The translations under genes were made by a program, and so were the position numbers. From Micrococcales bacterium UBA7472 (GTDB lineage Bacteria > Actinomycetota > Actinomycetes > Actinomycetales > Microbacteriaceae): a stretch of DNA of 64,000 nt. Numbering within the stretch: the first letter of the stretch is position 1; each line of letters starts with the position of its first letter. The notes under the pieces are model-generated. The model searched no databases, had not been told where the DNA came from, and saw only the letters and a list, made by a program, of their open reading frames with translations. The stretch covers positions 53,533-117,532 of the forward strand of contig DLOY01000084.1 in the NCBI GenBank assembly GCA_002478545.1. Direction: 5' to 3'. Positions 48,898 through 56,767 of this stretch are shown piece by piece.

Positions 48898-50883
48898 TTA
48901 GACCTGTCGCTTCTGCTCTATGGCATCCAGGATCAGTTGCAAAGCCTCTGCTCTTGGAACATCGTTAGTTTGCGAACCATCGCGGTATCGGAAGCTAAAG
49001 GTGCCCGACTCGGCGTCTCTTGCTCCAGCAAGTATCATGAACGGCACCTTGAGCAAAGTGTGGTCACGAATCTTCTTCTGCATGCGGTTATCTGAGCGAT
49101 CGACCTCGACTCTGACTCCATGCAATCTCAACTCAGCGGCAAAGTCCTCGAGGTAATCCGCAAACTCATCTGCCACCGGGATGCACACAGCCTGAACTGG
49201 AGCAAGCCATGGCGGGAAGTGCCCTGCGTAGTGCTCAGTCAACACTCCGAAGAAGCGCTCAATCGAACCAAACAGCGCTCGGTGAATCATGATCGGGCGG
49301 TGACGCTCTCCGTCGCTTCCAACATATTCGAGGTCAAATCTCTCGGGCAGGTTGAAGTCAAGCTGAATCGTGGACATCTGCCAGGTGCGACCAATAGCAT
49401 CCCGAGCTTGAACTGAAATCTTGGGGCCGTAGAACGCTGCTCCACCTGGATCTGGAACCAGCTGAAGGCCAGACCGCTCTGCCACTGACTGCAGAGTATT
49501 AGTCGCACGATCCCAGATTTCATCGCTACCGACGAACTTCGGGTTTTCGGGATCGCGGGTTGAAAGCTCGAGGTAGAAGTCATTTAGCCCGTAATCGCGA
49601 AGCAGTCCCAGCACGAAATCGAGAACGCTGGTCAGTTCAGTCTCAAGCTGCTCGTTGGTTACAAACAGGTGGGCATCATCTTGAGTCATGCCGCGCACTC
49701 GGGTTAGGCCATGCAGAACGCCAGATTTCTCATAGCGATAAACCGAGCCGAACTCGAACATTCTCAGTGGCAGCTCACGATACGAACGCTGCCTCGAGCG
49801 GAAAATCAAAATGTGGAACGGGCAGTTCATCGGCTTGAGGTAGTAGTCCGCTCCGGCTCGCTTGAGTTGACCTTGATCGTCAAACTCGGCATCAAGCTTC
49901 ATTGGCGGGAACATGCCATCCGAGTACCACTGCAGGTGACCGGAAGTCTCGAACAAGGTCGATTTTGTGATGTGTGGCGAGTAGACAAACTCGTAACCGG
50001 CGTCCTCGTGACGCTTTCGGCTGTAGTCCTCCATGACTCGCCTTAGGATCCCTCCGCGCGGGTGAAATACCGCAAGTCCGGATCCGATTTCATCCGGGAA
50101 CGAGAACAAATCGAGCTCTACGCCCAGCTTGCGATGGTCACGTTTTGCCGCCTCCTCGAGCCTGAGCATGTAGGCATCGTGGTCCTCCTGTGAGGACCAT
50201 GCTGTTCCGTAAATGCGCTGCAGCTGCTTGTTGTTCTCGTTGCCACGCCAGTAGGCGGCCGCTGAACGCAACAGCGAAAAGGCCTTACCAACTATCCGGG
50301 TGTTTGGAAGGTGTGGTCCGCGGCAGAGATCCCTCCAGGCAACTGTGCCATCGGGATTGAGGTTTTCGTAAACCGAGAGCTGTCCTGCACCAACCTCCGC
50401 TGCACCCTCACCAACGTCTGAGCTCTTGAGAGAGATGAGTTCGAGCTTGTATGGTTCGTCCTTCATCAGCTCTCTTGCCTCTTCATCACTTACCTCGCGA
50501 CGAATAAAGCGCTGTGACTTACCTACCAGTTCCTTCATGCGTTTCTCAATGCGCTTTAGGTCCTCTGGTTTGAATGGCTCTGCAACATCGAAATCGAAGT
50601 AAAAACCATCTTTGATGGGTGGGCCAATTCCGAGTTTGGCAGGATCGAAGAGCTCTTGGACCGCCTGAGCCATGACGTGCGCGGTTGAATGTCTCAGGAT
50701 TGAAAGCCCTGCCTCAGAGTCGATACTGACTCCCGAGATGGCATCGCCCGCCTGCGGCTTGTAGGACAGGTCCTTCAATTCGCCATTGACTTCAAGCGCG
50801 ATGATGGACTTGTCCTGAAACAGCTTGAAGCCATCAACACCTGACTCTAACTCGGTGCTAACGCCATTTATAGTGACCTGCAA
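48898..50883 (-). CDS. thrS: Threonyl-tRNA synthetase
   Basis: ThrS charges tRNA-Thr and edits Ser-tRNA-Thr. The 661-residue protein has an N-terminal TGS domain, the editing domain with [10 protein letters not shown], the class II core with zinc ligand Cys in [43 protein letters not shown] and [10 protein letters not shown], and a C-terminal anticodon-binding domain. The start is TTG at 50883 with AGGAG seven bases upstream. No T-box leader is present in the short upstream gap. Confidence 0.97.
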   Translation of the reverse strand: MQVTINGVSTELESGVDGFKLFQDKSIIALEVNGELKDLSYKPQAGDAISGVSIDSEAGLSILRHSTAHVMAQAVQELFDPAKLGIGPPIKDGFYFDFDVAEPFKPEDLKRIEKRMKELVGKSQRFIRREVSDEEARELMKDEPYKLELISLKSSDVGEGAAEVGAGQLSVYENLNPDGTVAWRDLCRGPHLPNTRIVGKAFSLLRSAAAYWRGNENNKQLQRIYGTAWSSQEDHDAYMLRLEEAAKRDHRKLGVELDLFSFPDEIGSGLAVFHPRGGILRRVMEDYSRKRHEDAGYEFVYSPHITKSTLFETSGHLQWYSDGMFPPMKLDAEFDDQGQLKRAGADYYLKPMNCPFHILIFRSRQRSYRELPLRMFEFGSVYRYEKSGVLHGLTRVRGMTQDDAHLFVTNEQLETELTSVLDFVLGLLRDYGLNDFYLELSTRDPENPKFVGSDEIWDRATNTLQSVAERSGLQLVPDPGGAAFYGPKISVQARDAIGRTWQMSTIQLDFNLPERFDLEYVGSDGERHRPIMIHRALFGSIERFFGVLTEHYAGHFPPWLAPVQAVCIPVADEFADYLEDFAAELRLHGVRVEVDRSDNRMQKKIRDHTLLKVPFMILAGARDAESGTFSFRYRDGSQTNDVPRAEALQLILDAIEQKRQV

Positions 50884-50903
50884 GATGACTCCTAACCCGC
50901 CAA

Positions 50904-50909
50904 AGTCTA
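50904..50909 (-). promoter_or_regulatory. Possible -10 element of thrS
   Basis: TAGACT on the minus strand fits TANNNT and lies 20 bases upstream of the thrS start, giving a short leader with its AGGAG ribosome binding site. The expected -35 region overlaps the DtxR-like palindrome at 50915-50933 and has no good hexamer. Confidence 0.35.
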
Positions 50910-50914
50910 CCGAG

Positions 50915-50933
50915 GTTGGTTAGGTAAACCTTG
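50915..50933. promoter_or_regulatory. DtxR/IdeR-like metal box between thrS and the VIT gene
   Basis: The 19-base site GTTGGTTAGGTAAACCTTG matches 13 of 19 positions of the actinobacterial iron box TTAGGTTAGGCTAACCTAA, with the core GGTTAGGtaAACCT almost complete. It lies 38 bases upstream of a VIT/CCC1 metal transporter gene and just upstream of that gene's predicted -10. A metal-sensing DtxR-family regulator (iron or manganese) is therefore a reasonable candidate. The match was counted by eye; binding is not shown. Confidence 0.5.
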
Positions 50934-50956
50934 CTGGTGCTGGCAATTTGACACTG

Positions 50957-50962
50957 TGTAAT
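50957..50962 (+). promoter_or_regulatory. Predicted -10 of the VIT-family gene, leaderless start
   Basis: TGTAAT (one mismatch to TATAAT) ends eight bases before the ATG, so transcription would begin at or near the start codon. No Shine-Dalgarno sequence precedes the ATG, in line with leaderless translation, which is common in actinobacteria. A TTGACA at 50948 is too close to act as its -35. Confidence 0.45.
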
Positions 50963-50970
50963 CTGCACCC

Positions 50971-51510
50971 ATGACAGATCAATCAAGGCATGAACTGGAG
51001 CACAAGCTCAACTGGCTTCGTGCAGCGGTTTTGGGGGCGAACGACGGTGTGATCTCGATCGCTGGTGTGGTGATGGGCATAGCCGGTGCTGGAGCGGATC
51101 GAGCTACTGTCGCACTGGCAGGCATCGCGGCACTAGCGGCAGGTGCAATTTCTATGGCCGGAGGCGAATACACCTCGGTGAGCGCACAACGAGATGCTGA
51201 GATTGCCTATGGCCGACACCATCTAGAGATTGCAGCCAGCCCTTGGACTGCGGCCTGGGCTTCGTTCGTAGCCTTTACATCTGGTGGCCTACTGCCACTT
51301 CTTGCTGTACTTGGGCCCTGGCAAGAAAATCGAGTTCCAGTGACAGTTGTTGCAGTTGTTGTTGCCCTCGGCCTAACTGGTTGGTGGGCAGCTGAACGCG
51401 GAGGGGCATCTAGACGAAAGTCAATCCTGCGAAATGTAATCGTGAGCGTGCTGACCATGGTTGTCTCTTACGGAATTGGTGCTCTTTTAGGCGTGACAGT
51501 CTTCGCTTAG
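50971..51510 (+). CDS. VIT1/CCC1-family metal transporter lacking the cytoplasmic metal-binding domain
   Basis: VIT/CCC1 proteins move iron or manganese out of the cytosol or into a store. The 179-residue product keeps the family motifs: LNWLRAAVLGANDGVIS in the first helix, AGAISMAGGEYTSVSAQRDAE at the end of the second, then helices 3-5 with SFVAFTSGGLLPLL and a C-terminal SYGIGALLGV. The usual ~60-residue cytoplasmic helical metal-binding domain between helices 2 and 3 is missing: QRDAE runs through a short linker (GRHHLEIAAS) into PWTAAWASF. The frame is intact, so this is a short form rather than a broken gene. A DtxR-like box lies upstream. Confidence 0.88.
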   Translation: MTDQSRHELEHKLNWLRAAVLGANDGVISIAGVVMGIAGAGADRATVALAGIAALAAGAISMAGGEYTSVSAQRDAEIAYGRHHLEIAASPWTAAWASFVAFTSGGLLPLLAVLGPWQENRVPVTVVAVVVALGLTGWWAAERGGASRRKSILRNVIVSVLTMVVSYGIGALLGVTVFA

Positions 51511-51520
51511 CCATTACCCT
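51493..51520 (+). promoter_or_regulatory. Predicted promoter of mqo, leaderless start
   Basis: GTGACA (51493-51498) and TACCCT (51515-51520, TANNNT type) are separated by 16 bases. Initiation 7-9 bases after the -10 would fall on the GTG start at 51529, and there is no ribosome binding site, so mqo is probably leaderless. The -35 is inside the end of the upstream transporter gene. Confidence 0.45.
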
Positions 51521-51528
51521 TAGTAGCT

Positions 51529-52998
51529 GTGTCAAATGTAGAGAGCTTCGACGTCGCGCTCATTGGCGGCGGCATCATGAGTGCAACCCTCGGTGTGCTC
51601 ATCAAAAAGACCAACCCTGAAGCCAAGATCATCCTCTTTGAACGGCTCGAGTCGGTAGCTGAAGAGAGTTCTAACCCTTGGAACAATGCCGGCACAGGTC
51701 ACGCAGCGCTGTGTGAACTTAACTACATGCCAGATAGCAAGGATGGCTCTTTGCCAGATGCCTCCAAGGCGATCGCAATCAACGAGCAGTTTCAGGTTTC
51801 GCGTCAATTCTGGGCAACCCTCGTACAAGAGGGCATCCTTTCCTCTCCTGAGACCTTCATTCGCTCGGTCCCTCACATGACTTTTGTTACTGGCGACAAG
51901 GATGTTGACTACCTGAAGCGCCGCTTTACAGTTTTGAAGGATCAGCCGTTGTTTGCCGGGATGGAATATTCCGAGGACCCTAAGGCGATCGCTAAGTGGG
52001 CTCCGCTAATCGTTGAGGGTCGTAAGGATTCGAAGTTTGCGGCCACCTTCATAGACCAGGGCACAGATGTTGACTATGGTGCGATCACGAGACAGCTCAT
52101 TGAATGGCTCAAAGTCCAGGGTGTTGAGGTTCAAACCAGCACTGAGGTCAAGAAGCTCTATCAATATCAGGACAAAACCTGGCGACTAACCGCTGGTGGC
52201 AACGCCAGGGGTCGAATAATTAAGGCCGAAAAGGTATTCGTCGGAGCTGGCGGCTGGGCGCTAAAGCTTTTGCAAAAGGCCGGCATCCCGGAAATCAAGG
52301 GGTATGGCACATTCCCGGTCAGTGGGCACTTCCTCAGGACCGACAACCCTGAGGTGGTGGCGAGGCATCACGCCAAGGTTTACTCCCAGGCAGCTGTGGG
52401 CGCTCCCCCAATGTCCGTGCCCCACCTAGACACCCGAGTGGTTGACGGTAAGACATCTTTGCTGTTCGGACCATTTGCGGGACTGAACCCAAAGTTCCTA
52501 AAGTCCGGTTCGATCCTAGATCTGCCACTTTCGGTCAGGCCAGCCAACATCATCCCCTACCTTTCCGTGGCTCTAAAGAACTTCTCCCTAGTTCAGTACT
52601 TAGTCACTGAAATCTTGAAATCTAAGAAGCAAAAGCTGCAGAGTCTGAAGGATTTCGTTCCAAACTCAGATCTCCAGGGCTGGGAGCTTTACGAGGCCGG
52701 TCAGCGCGCTCAGGTAATTAAGCCCGTCAAGGGCGGCGGAGTTTTGCAGTTTGGCACCGAGGTGATCAGCTCCAGGGATGCATCCATAGCTGGACTTCTT
52801 GGTGCATCACCAGGCGCGTCTGTGAGCGTGAGCGTGATGCTCGATGTGATGCAGAAGTTTTATCCACAGCACTTTTCGAAGTTTGAACCCGAACTTAGAA
52901 AGCTCATCCCCGCCTATGGCAAGAAGCTAAATGCCGATCCGGCGTTGGCCAAAAAGACCCTATCTGCAACTGCAAAGGTTCTGAAGCTCAAGGCATAG
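51529..52998 (+). CDS. mqo: Malate:quinone oxidoreductase
   Basis: Mqo oxidises malate to oxaloacetate at the membrane and passes electrons to quinone through FAD. The 489-residue protein has the FAD-binding VALIGGGIMSATLG at residues 9-22, SNPWNNAGTGHAALCELNY, the central HARVY-type segment HHAKVYSQAAVGAPPMSVPHLDTR, and the C-terminal LLGASPGASVSVSVML. The start is GTG without a ribosome binding site. It converges on the secreted nucleotidase gene, with a terminator between. Confidence 0.96.
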   Translation: MSNVESFDVALIGGGIMSATLGVLIKKTNPEAKIILFERLESVAEESSNPWNNAGTGHAALCELNYMPDSKDGSLPDASKAIAINEQFQVSRQFWATLVQEGILSSPETFIRSVPHMTFVTGDKDVDYLKRRFTVLKDQPLFAGMEYSEDPKAIAKWAPLIVEGRKDSKFAATFIDQGTDVDYGAITRQLIEWLKVQGVEVQTSTEVKKLYQYQDKTWRLTAGGNARGRIIKAEKVFVGAGGWALKLLQKAGIPEIKGYGTFPVSGHFLRTDNPEVVARHHAKVYSQAAVGAPPMSVPHLDTRVVDGKTSLLFGPFAGLNPKFLKSGSILDLPLSVRPANIIPYLSVALKNFSLVQYLVTEILKSKKQKLQSLKDFVPNSDLQGWELYEAGQRAQVIKPVKGGGVLQFGTEVISSRDASIAGLLGASPGASVSVSVMLDVMQKFYPQHFSKFEPELRKLIPAYGKKLNADPALAKKTLSATAKVLKLKA

Positions 52999-53001
52999 TC
53001 C

Positions 53002-53037
53002 AAAAAACAACCCCCGAGGTAATCCCCCGGGGGTTGT
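53002..53037 (-). terminator. Rho-independent terminator for the 5'-nucleotidase gene
   Basis: The arms ACAACCCCC (53007-53015) and GGGGGTTGT (53029-53037) form a nine-base-pair GC-rich stem. Reading on the minus strand the stem is followed by six T residues (53007-53002), so it ends transcription of the nucleotidase gene 14 bases after its stop codon. On the plus strand there is no T tract, so it should act weakly, if at all, on mqo. Confidence 0.88.
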
Positions 53038-53050
53038 CTCTATGCAGCGA

Positions 53051-55003
53051 CTACTTGCCGATCACAGTGGTTCGGCCATCCAGCTTCATCTGGGTTACCT
53101 TGCCTGCTGCGGCATCAGCCTTTAGAGCCTCAACTAGAACTTCAGCGTCAAGGTCACGCACGTTGAGCTTTGAGATGTCGAACATGTTGTAGCCATCTCC
53201 ACCCTTTGCAACGAAGTCGGTCAGGGCCAGGGTGAACTTGGTTCCATCCTTTGGAATCGGATTTCCCTTCAGGTCCACTAGCGAAACGATTCTCGAGCCA
53301 ACTGGCTTCGATACGTCGACAGTGAATTTCATTCCTGAAACATGTGGCCAGCGACCATCGGTTGGGTAGCGTGAAACACCGTTCTCCATAGCAGCCCAAA
53401 TTTGGGTTCCGGTCACTTCAATCGTGCTGAAGACGTTGCCGAATGGGTGAATGGTGTAAACGTCACCCAGCAAGACATCCCACGGACCCTCAGCGTTACC
53501 TGCCGTTGGGCGTTTAATCGTCTTGTCGCCTGGGACATACGTAGTAGCCGGGAAGGTTGAGCGGATTCCGCCACCGTTCATAAGCGCGAAGTCAGTTCCA
53601 TATTTGGCTCGAACTACATCGGCAGACCAGTTGCCGAAAACATGCTCACCGCTTCGCTGAACCGGAGGAGTACCGGCGATTGGGGTTGACACCTGAACCT
53701 GGCCAACCTTCACATCCATCTTGGCATTTAGTGAGCTCTTGAACCGAGTGACCATGGTAGCTGTCGTGGCATCTGGGGTCTTGACGCTAGCGTTCGCGGT
53801 GGTGATTAGTTCATTGGAGGAGCCAACAACCTTGCCAGTTTCGGTGTTAACACAAACCTGAATTCGGTTGTACTGCGCTCCAGCGTTCCTAACCATCGCG
53901 GTTAGCTTGCCGTTGTGAACAGAAGAGTACGTCTGGTGCGAGTGTGCTCCAAGCACAACATCGACACCCTTGAGGCTCTTGGCGTAGTCAATCAGCGGAC
54001 CCACTGCCTTGCCGTCTTGGTTGGTGTTCCATCCCTCATGGATCAGTGCAACCACTACATGTGCGCCTGCAGCCTTTGCGGCTGAAACTGCTCGGTCAAT
54101 ACCAGGTGCATCGTCCGTGATGGCTACGGTGCCCTTCTTGCCAGCGTAGGTGAAGTCGAGGTTGCCCGGCATTACCTGCTCAACGGTCTGTGAGGTGTTG
54201 ATGCCAATGAAGCCAACCTTTACCCCATCGCGCTCGATGACTGTGTATGTTTTGGCTCGCTTTCCATCCCCTGCATCAAGACCCTTCAGTGTCGAATAGT
54301 TCGATGCAACCCAGGTGAAATCGGACTTGCGAATCATTTGACGCAGGTGCGCGAGGTTGCGGTCATGCTCGTGGTTTCCAAATCCGGAGACATCAAATCC
54401 CATGAGGTTCATGCCCTCGATTGTTGGAACCTCCGCAAACTGCGAGGAAATAGGTGGCGCAGCGCCGATGTTATCGCCCGAGGAGACGGTGAATGTTCCC
54501 GCAACCGCAGCGCGATCCGCTTTGAAGTTGGCAGCAAGAAGGGCAGCGCCAAAGCTGCTGTTTGGCTCAAGCTGTCCATGGAAATCGCTGAGCTGCAGGA
54601 TCTGAACGCTCTTGTGCTTAGTCGAGACGCTAATTGGGCTTACTGCCGCGGCCTTAGCGCCGGCTGAAATGCCATATTCGTTTACCGCTTGAACCTGGAC
54701 TGTCATGGATTTTGTGGACAGCGTCGGCAGTAGGACACTTCGTGACCCTGCGCCAACGATTACTGGGCAAGAGCCCTGACCAGCGCTCACGATGTAGTGA
54801 GTGACATCTGGAGCGCCATCAACGCCGCTCCAGTTGACACGAAGACCGCCCACTGCTTGGGAAACTGCAACGGTGGCCGGAGCGGTCGGGATCGAGTAAG
54901 TCTCTGCTGAGACGGCGGGAGTGCTCAGGGTGAGAGCACTGAGTGCGGTTGCCGCAACAGCGGCTAGGCCAACTCTTAGTCGGCGCTGAATTTTGAGTTC
55001 CAT
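53051..55003 (-). CDS. Secreted 5'-nucleotidase/metallophosphatase with N-terminal Fn3-like domain
   Basis: The 650-residue protein begins with a signal peptide (RRLRVGLAAVAATALSAL, cleavage after VSA near residue 33). An Fn3-like domain follows (about residues 40-125, LRVNWSGVDGAPDVTHYIV). The metallophosphatase domain has LQLSDFHGQLE, SSGDNIG, GNHEHDRN and LGAHSHQT metal ligands, and the C-terminal 5'-nucleotidase domain has GNWSADVVRAKYG, MNGGGIRSTFP and HPFGNVFSTIE. There is no LPxTG or anchor helix, so it is probably released. Likely role: scavenging phosphate and nucleosides from extracellular nucleotides. The start is the ATG at 55003; 20 upstream codons are open but would add a stretch before the signal peptide. 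Confidence 0.93.
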   Translation of the reverse strand: MELKIQRRLRVGLAAVAATALSALTLSTPAVSAETYSIPTAPATVAVSQAVGGLRVNWSGVDGAPDVTHYIVSAGQGSCPVIVGAGSRSVLLPTLSTKSMTVQVQAVNEYGISAGAKAAAVSPISVSTKHKSVQILQLSDFHGQLEPNSSFGAALLAANFKADRAAVAGTFTVSSGDNIGAAPPISSQFAEVPTIEGMNLMGFDVSGFGNHEHDRNLAHLRQMIRKSDFTWVASNYSTLKGLDAGDGKRAKTYTVIERDGVKVGFIGINTSQTVEQVMPGNLDFTYAGKKGTVAITDDAPGIDRAVSAAKAAGAHVVVALIHEGWNTNQDGKAVGPLIDYAKSLKGVDVVLGAHSHQTYSSVHNGKLTAMVRNAGAQYNRIQVCVNTETGKVVGSSNELITTANASVKTPDATTATMVTRFKSSLNAKMDVKVGQVQVSTPIAGTPPVQRSGEHVFGNWSADVVRAKYGTDFALMNGGGIRSTFPATTYVPGDKTIKRPTAGNAEGPWDVLLGDVYTIHPFGNVFSTIEVTGTQIWAAMENGVSRYPTDGRWPHVSGMKFTVDVSKPVGSRIVSLVDLKGNPIPKDGTKFTLALTDFVAKGGDGYNMFDISKLNVRDLDAEVLVEALKADAAAGKVTQMKLDGRTTVIGK

Positions 55004-55020
55004 GGGGTAAAAAATACCCC
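55004..55020 (-). promoter_or_regulatory. Hairpin immediately upstream of the nucleotidase start codon
   Basis: On the minus strand GGGGTA, five T residues and TACCCC form a six-base-pair hairpin whose last base is next to the ATG. No Shine-Dalgarno sequence other than the GGGG of its own left arm is present. It could limit translation or be a site for a regulator; its function is not known. Confidence 0.45.
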
Positions 55021-55048
55021 GCAAATCTTTCAGGTTTGTTAACCAAGT

Positions 55049-55091
55049 AAAAACTCGCCTCAACCATTACATGAAGGTTGTGAGGCGAGTT
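55049..55091 (-). terminator. Rho-independent terminator of the tRNA cluster
   Basis: The arms AACTCGCCTCA (55052-55062) and TGAGGCGAGTT (55081-55091) pair over 11 bases, with a further three pairs inside the loop. On the minus strand the stem runs into a T tract (55053-55049). It lies 13 bases beyond the 3' end of tRNA-Val. Confidence 0.9.
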
Positions 55092-55104
55092 GAGGTGCTG
55101 CTCG

Positions 55105-55176
55105 TGGGCGATACTGGGTTCGAACCAGTGACCTCTTCCGTGTCAGGGAAGCGCGCTACCACTGCGCCAATCGCCC
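55105..55176 (-). tRNA. tRNA-Val (anticodon GAC)
   Basis: The 72-base minus-strand sequence folds as a full cloverleaf. The acceptor stem is GGGCGAT with ATCGCCC and discriminator A, the anticodon stem-loop CTTCCCTGACACGGAAG carries GAC, and the T loop is GGTTCGAACC. The 3' CCA is not encoded. It is the last of three tRNA genes and is followed by a terminator. Confidence 0.95.
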
Positions 55177-55191
55177 GTCTTTTGTGGTGAG

Positions 55192-55262
55192 AGGTGAAGA
55201 CGGGATTCGAACCCGTGTACACGGCTTTGCAGGCCGCTGCCTCGCCTCTCGGCCACTCCACC
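55192..55262 (-). tRNA. tRNA-Cys (anticodon GCA)
   Basis: The 71-base minus-strand sequence has acceptor stem GGTGGAG with CTTCACC (one G-U pair), discriminator U as usual for tRNA-Cys, an anticodon loop CTGCAAA with anticodon GCA, and T loop GGTTCGAATCC. CCA is not encoded. Confidence 0.95.
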
Positions 55263-55277
55263 GTTCAGGTGTCTGAG

Positions 55278-55350
55278 AGCGGATGACGAGACTCGAACTC
55301 GCGACCCTCACCTTGGCAAGGTGATGCGCTACCAACTGCGCTACATCCGC
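55278..55350 (-). tRNA. tRNA-Gly (anticodon GCC)
   Basis: The 73-base minus-strand sequence has acceptor stem GCGGATG with CATCCGC, discriminator U, the anticodon stem-loop CACCTTGCCAAGGTG with anticodon GCC, and T loop AGTTCGAGTCT. It is the first of the three genes transcribed together (Gly-Cys-Val), an order common in actinobacteria. Confidence 0.95.
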
Positions 55351-55375
55351 ATTGCTCTCGACAGAGAACTTGAAA

Positions 55376-55406
55376 ATTATGCCACATAATTCCAACTCGT
55401 TGTCAA
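55376..55406 (-). promoter_or_regulatory. Predicted promoter of the tRNA-Gly-Cys-Val cluster
   Basis: A perfect TTGACA (55406-55401) and CATAAT (55381-55376, one mismatch to TATAAT) lie upstream of tRNA-Gly on the minus strand, with a 19-base spacer that is slightly long. Initiation would be near 55369, about 19 bases before the tRNA. The -35 overlaps the T tract of the amt terminator. Confidence 0.6.
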
Positions 55407-55441
55407 AAAAGCGAAAAGCGGTGAGATTGCTCCCACCGCTT
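55405..55441 (-). terminator. Rho-independent terminator of amt
   Basis: AAGCGGTG (minus strand 55441-55434) and CACCGCTT (55423-55416) form an eight-base-pair stem with a ten-base loop, followed on the minus strand by TTTTCGCTTTTTT. It lies 15 bases downstream of the amt stop. Confidence 0.85.
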
Positions 55442-55455
55442 CACGCTGTTTTTGA

Positions 55456-56676
55456 TTATCGGCGTTCTGGATCCTGGCCGAAGCTGTAGGCGGCCTCACC
55501 GTGGACCACTAGGTCAACACCTGCAATCTCATCCTCAGACTTCACTCGGAAGCCAATGGTCTTCTCGATTGCAAATCCGATAATGAGCGCTGCAAGGAAT
55601 CCATAGATTAGAACTCCGAAGGCCGCGATTGCCTGAACCACCAACTGGCCGTAGTCGCCACCGGTGAATAGACCGGTGTCGGTTGCGAAGAAGCCGAGGT
55701 ACAGGGTTCCAATTAGACCAGCTGCCAGGTGGATACCCACTACGTCAAGCGAGTCGTCGTAACCAAGCTTGAACTTCAACTCGACAGCCAGAGCGCTCAG
55801 TGCACCGGCGATAACGCCAAGCAAAATCGCGTAGCCGGGGGTGATACTGGCACATGCTGGGGTAATTGCCACTAGACCTGCAACCGCGCCGGATGCGGCA
55901 CCGATCGAGGTTGCCTTACCTTCCTTGAGCTTTTCAATGGCTAGCCAGCCAAGGATCGCTGCGGAGGTCGCACCAAGAGTGTTCACGGTGATCAAGCCGG
56001 CATTCTCAAGTCCATTTAGGAACTCAGCACCAACGTTGAAGCCGAACCAGCCAAACCAAAGAAGTGCCGCACCGACCAAAACCAACGGGACGTTGTGAGG
56101 CTGCATGATGCCTTTCGCGAATCCAAAGCGCTTGCCCAACACGATTGCCAGAGCAAGCGCGGCTGCACCGGCATTGATGTGCACTGCGGTGCCACCGGCG
56201 TAGTCGATGACGCTAGGCATGTTTAGCCAGGTGCCAAGTTCCATGATCCATCCGCCACCCCATACCCAAGCTGCTACCGGGAAGTAGGAAACGGTCGCCC
56301 AGATACCCGCGAATACCAACCAGGCTCCAAATCGAGCGCGGTCAGCAATCGATCCTGAAATCAGGGCAACAGTGATGATTGCGAAGGTCGCGCCGTAAGC
56401 TGCGCCTACGAGACCCTCATTGTCAAGACCAGCTAGGCCGAAACTCGCGAACGGGTTACCGCTGAAGTCGGTTGGGTTTTCTACCGCGGACATGCTGTAT
56501 CCGTAAAGCACCCACAGCACTCCAATTAGGGCGAGCGACCCAAAGCTCATCATCATCATGCTCACTACAGACTTCGCCTTGACTAAGCCTCCGTAGAAGA
56601 ACGCCAAACCTGGCGTCATCAAGAGCACCAACGCAGTTGAGATCACTGCGAAAGCTAGTTCTCCGGTTCCTAACAT
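55456..56676 (-). CDS. amt: Ammonium transporter
   Basis: Amt conducts ammonia or ammonium across the membrane. The 406-residue protein has about 11 membrane segments, the signature DYAGGTAVHINAGAAALA with the first pore histidine region, GIHLAAG with the second, and a cytoplasmic tail (KSEDEIAGVDLVVHGEAAY) as in P-II-regulated transporters. The frame is open 18 codons upstream, but the ATG at 56676 has GAGGTGG upstream and fits the family. A GlnR-type box 92 bases upstream points to nitrogen control. No glnK lies next to it; only tRNA genes follow, after a terminator. Confidence 0.95.
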   Translation of the reverse strand: MLGTGELAFAVISTALVLLMTPGLAFFYGGLVKAKSVVSMMMMSFGSLALIGVLWVLYGYSMSAVENPTDFSGNPFASFGLAGLDNEGLVGAAYGATFAIITVALISGSIADRARFGAWLVFAGIWATVSYFPVAAWVWGGGWIMELGTWLNMPSVIDYAGGTAVHINAGAAALALAIVLGKRFGFAKGIMQPHNVPLVLVGAALLWFGWFGFNVGAEFLNGLENAGLITVNTLGATSAAILGWLAIEKLKEGKATSIGAASGAVAGLVAITPACASITPGYAILLGVIAGALSALAVELKFKLGYDDSLDVVGIHLAAGLIGTLYLGFFATDTGLFTGGDYGQLVVQAIAAFGVLIYGFLAALIIGFAIEKTIGFRVKSEDEIAGVDLVVHGEAAYSFGQDPERR

Positions 56677-56739
56677 GTCCACCTCACTTTGAGTTATCAA
56701 ATGGCCAACCCCTGGGCCGCCATGGGACAATCATCAAAG

Positions 56740-56755
56740 TGACCGATTACGGTCA
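56740..56755. promoter_or_regulatory. Inverted repeat in the amt-nhaA divergent region
   Basis: TGACCG-ATTA-CGGTCA is a perfect six-base inverted repeat with a four-base spacer, between the GlnR-type box and amt. It might be an operator for a second regulator or form part of an extended GlnR site. No known regulator matches it with certainty. Confidence 0.35.
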
Positions 56756-56767
56756 GACACTTGGATA

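Noticed and set aside
50948..50953. TTGACA as the -35 of the VIT gene
   Set aside because: A -10 at normal spacing would fall inside the coding sequence; the TGT AAT element at 50957 is too close to pair with it.
55067..55395. Short open frames over the tRNA cluster
   Set aside because: The sequence is fully explained by three cloverleaf tRNA genes, a terminator and a promoter.
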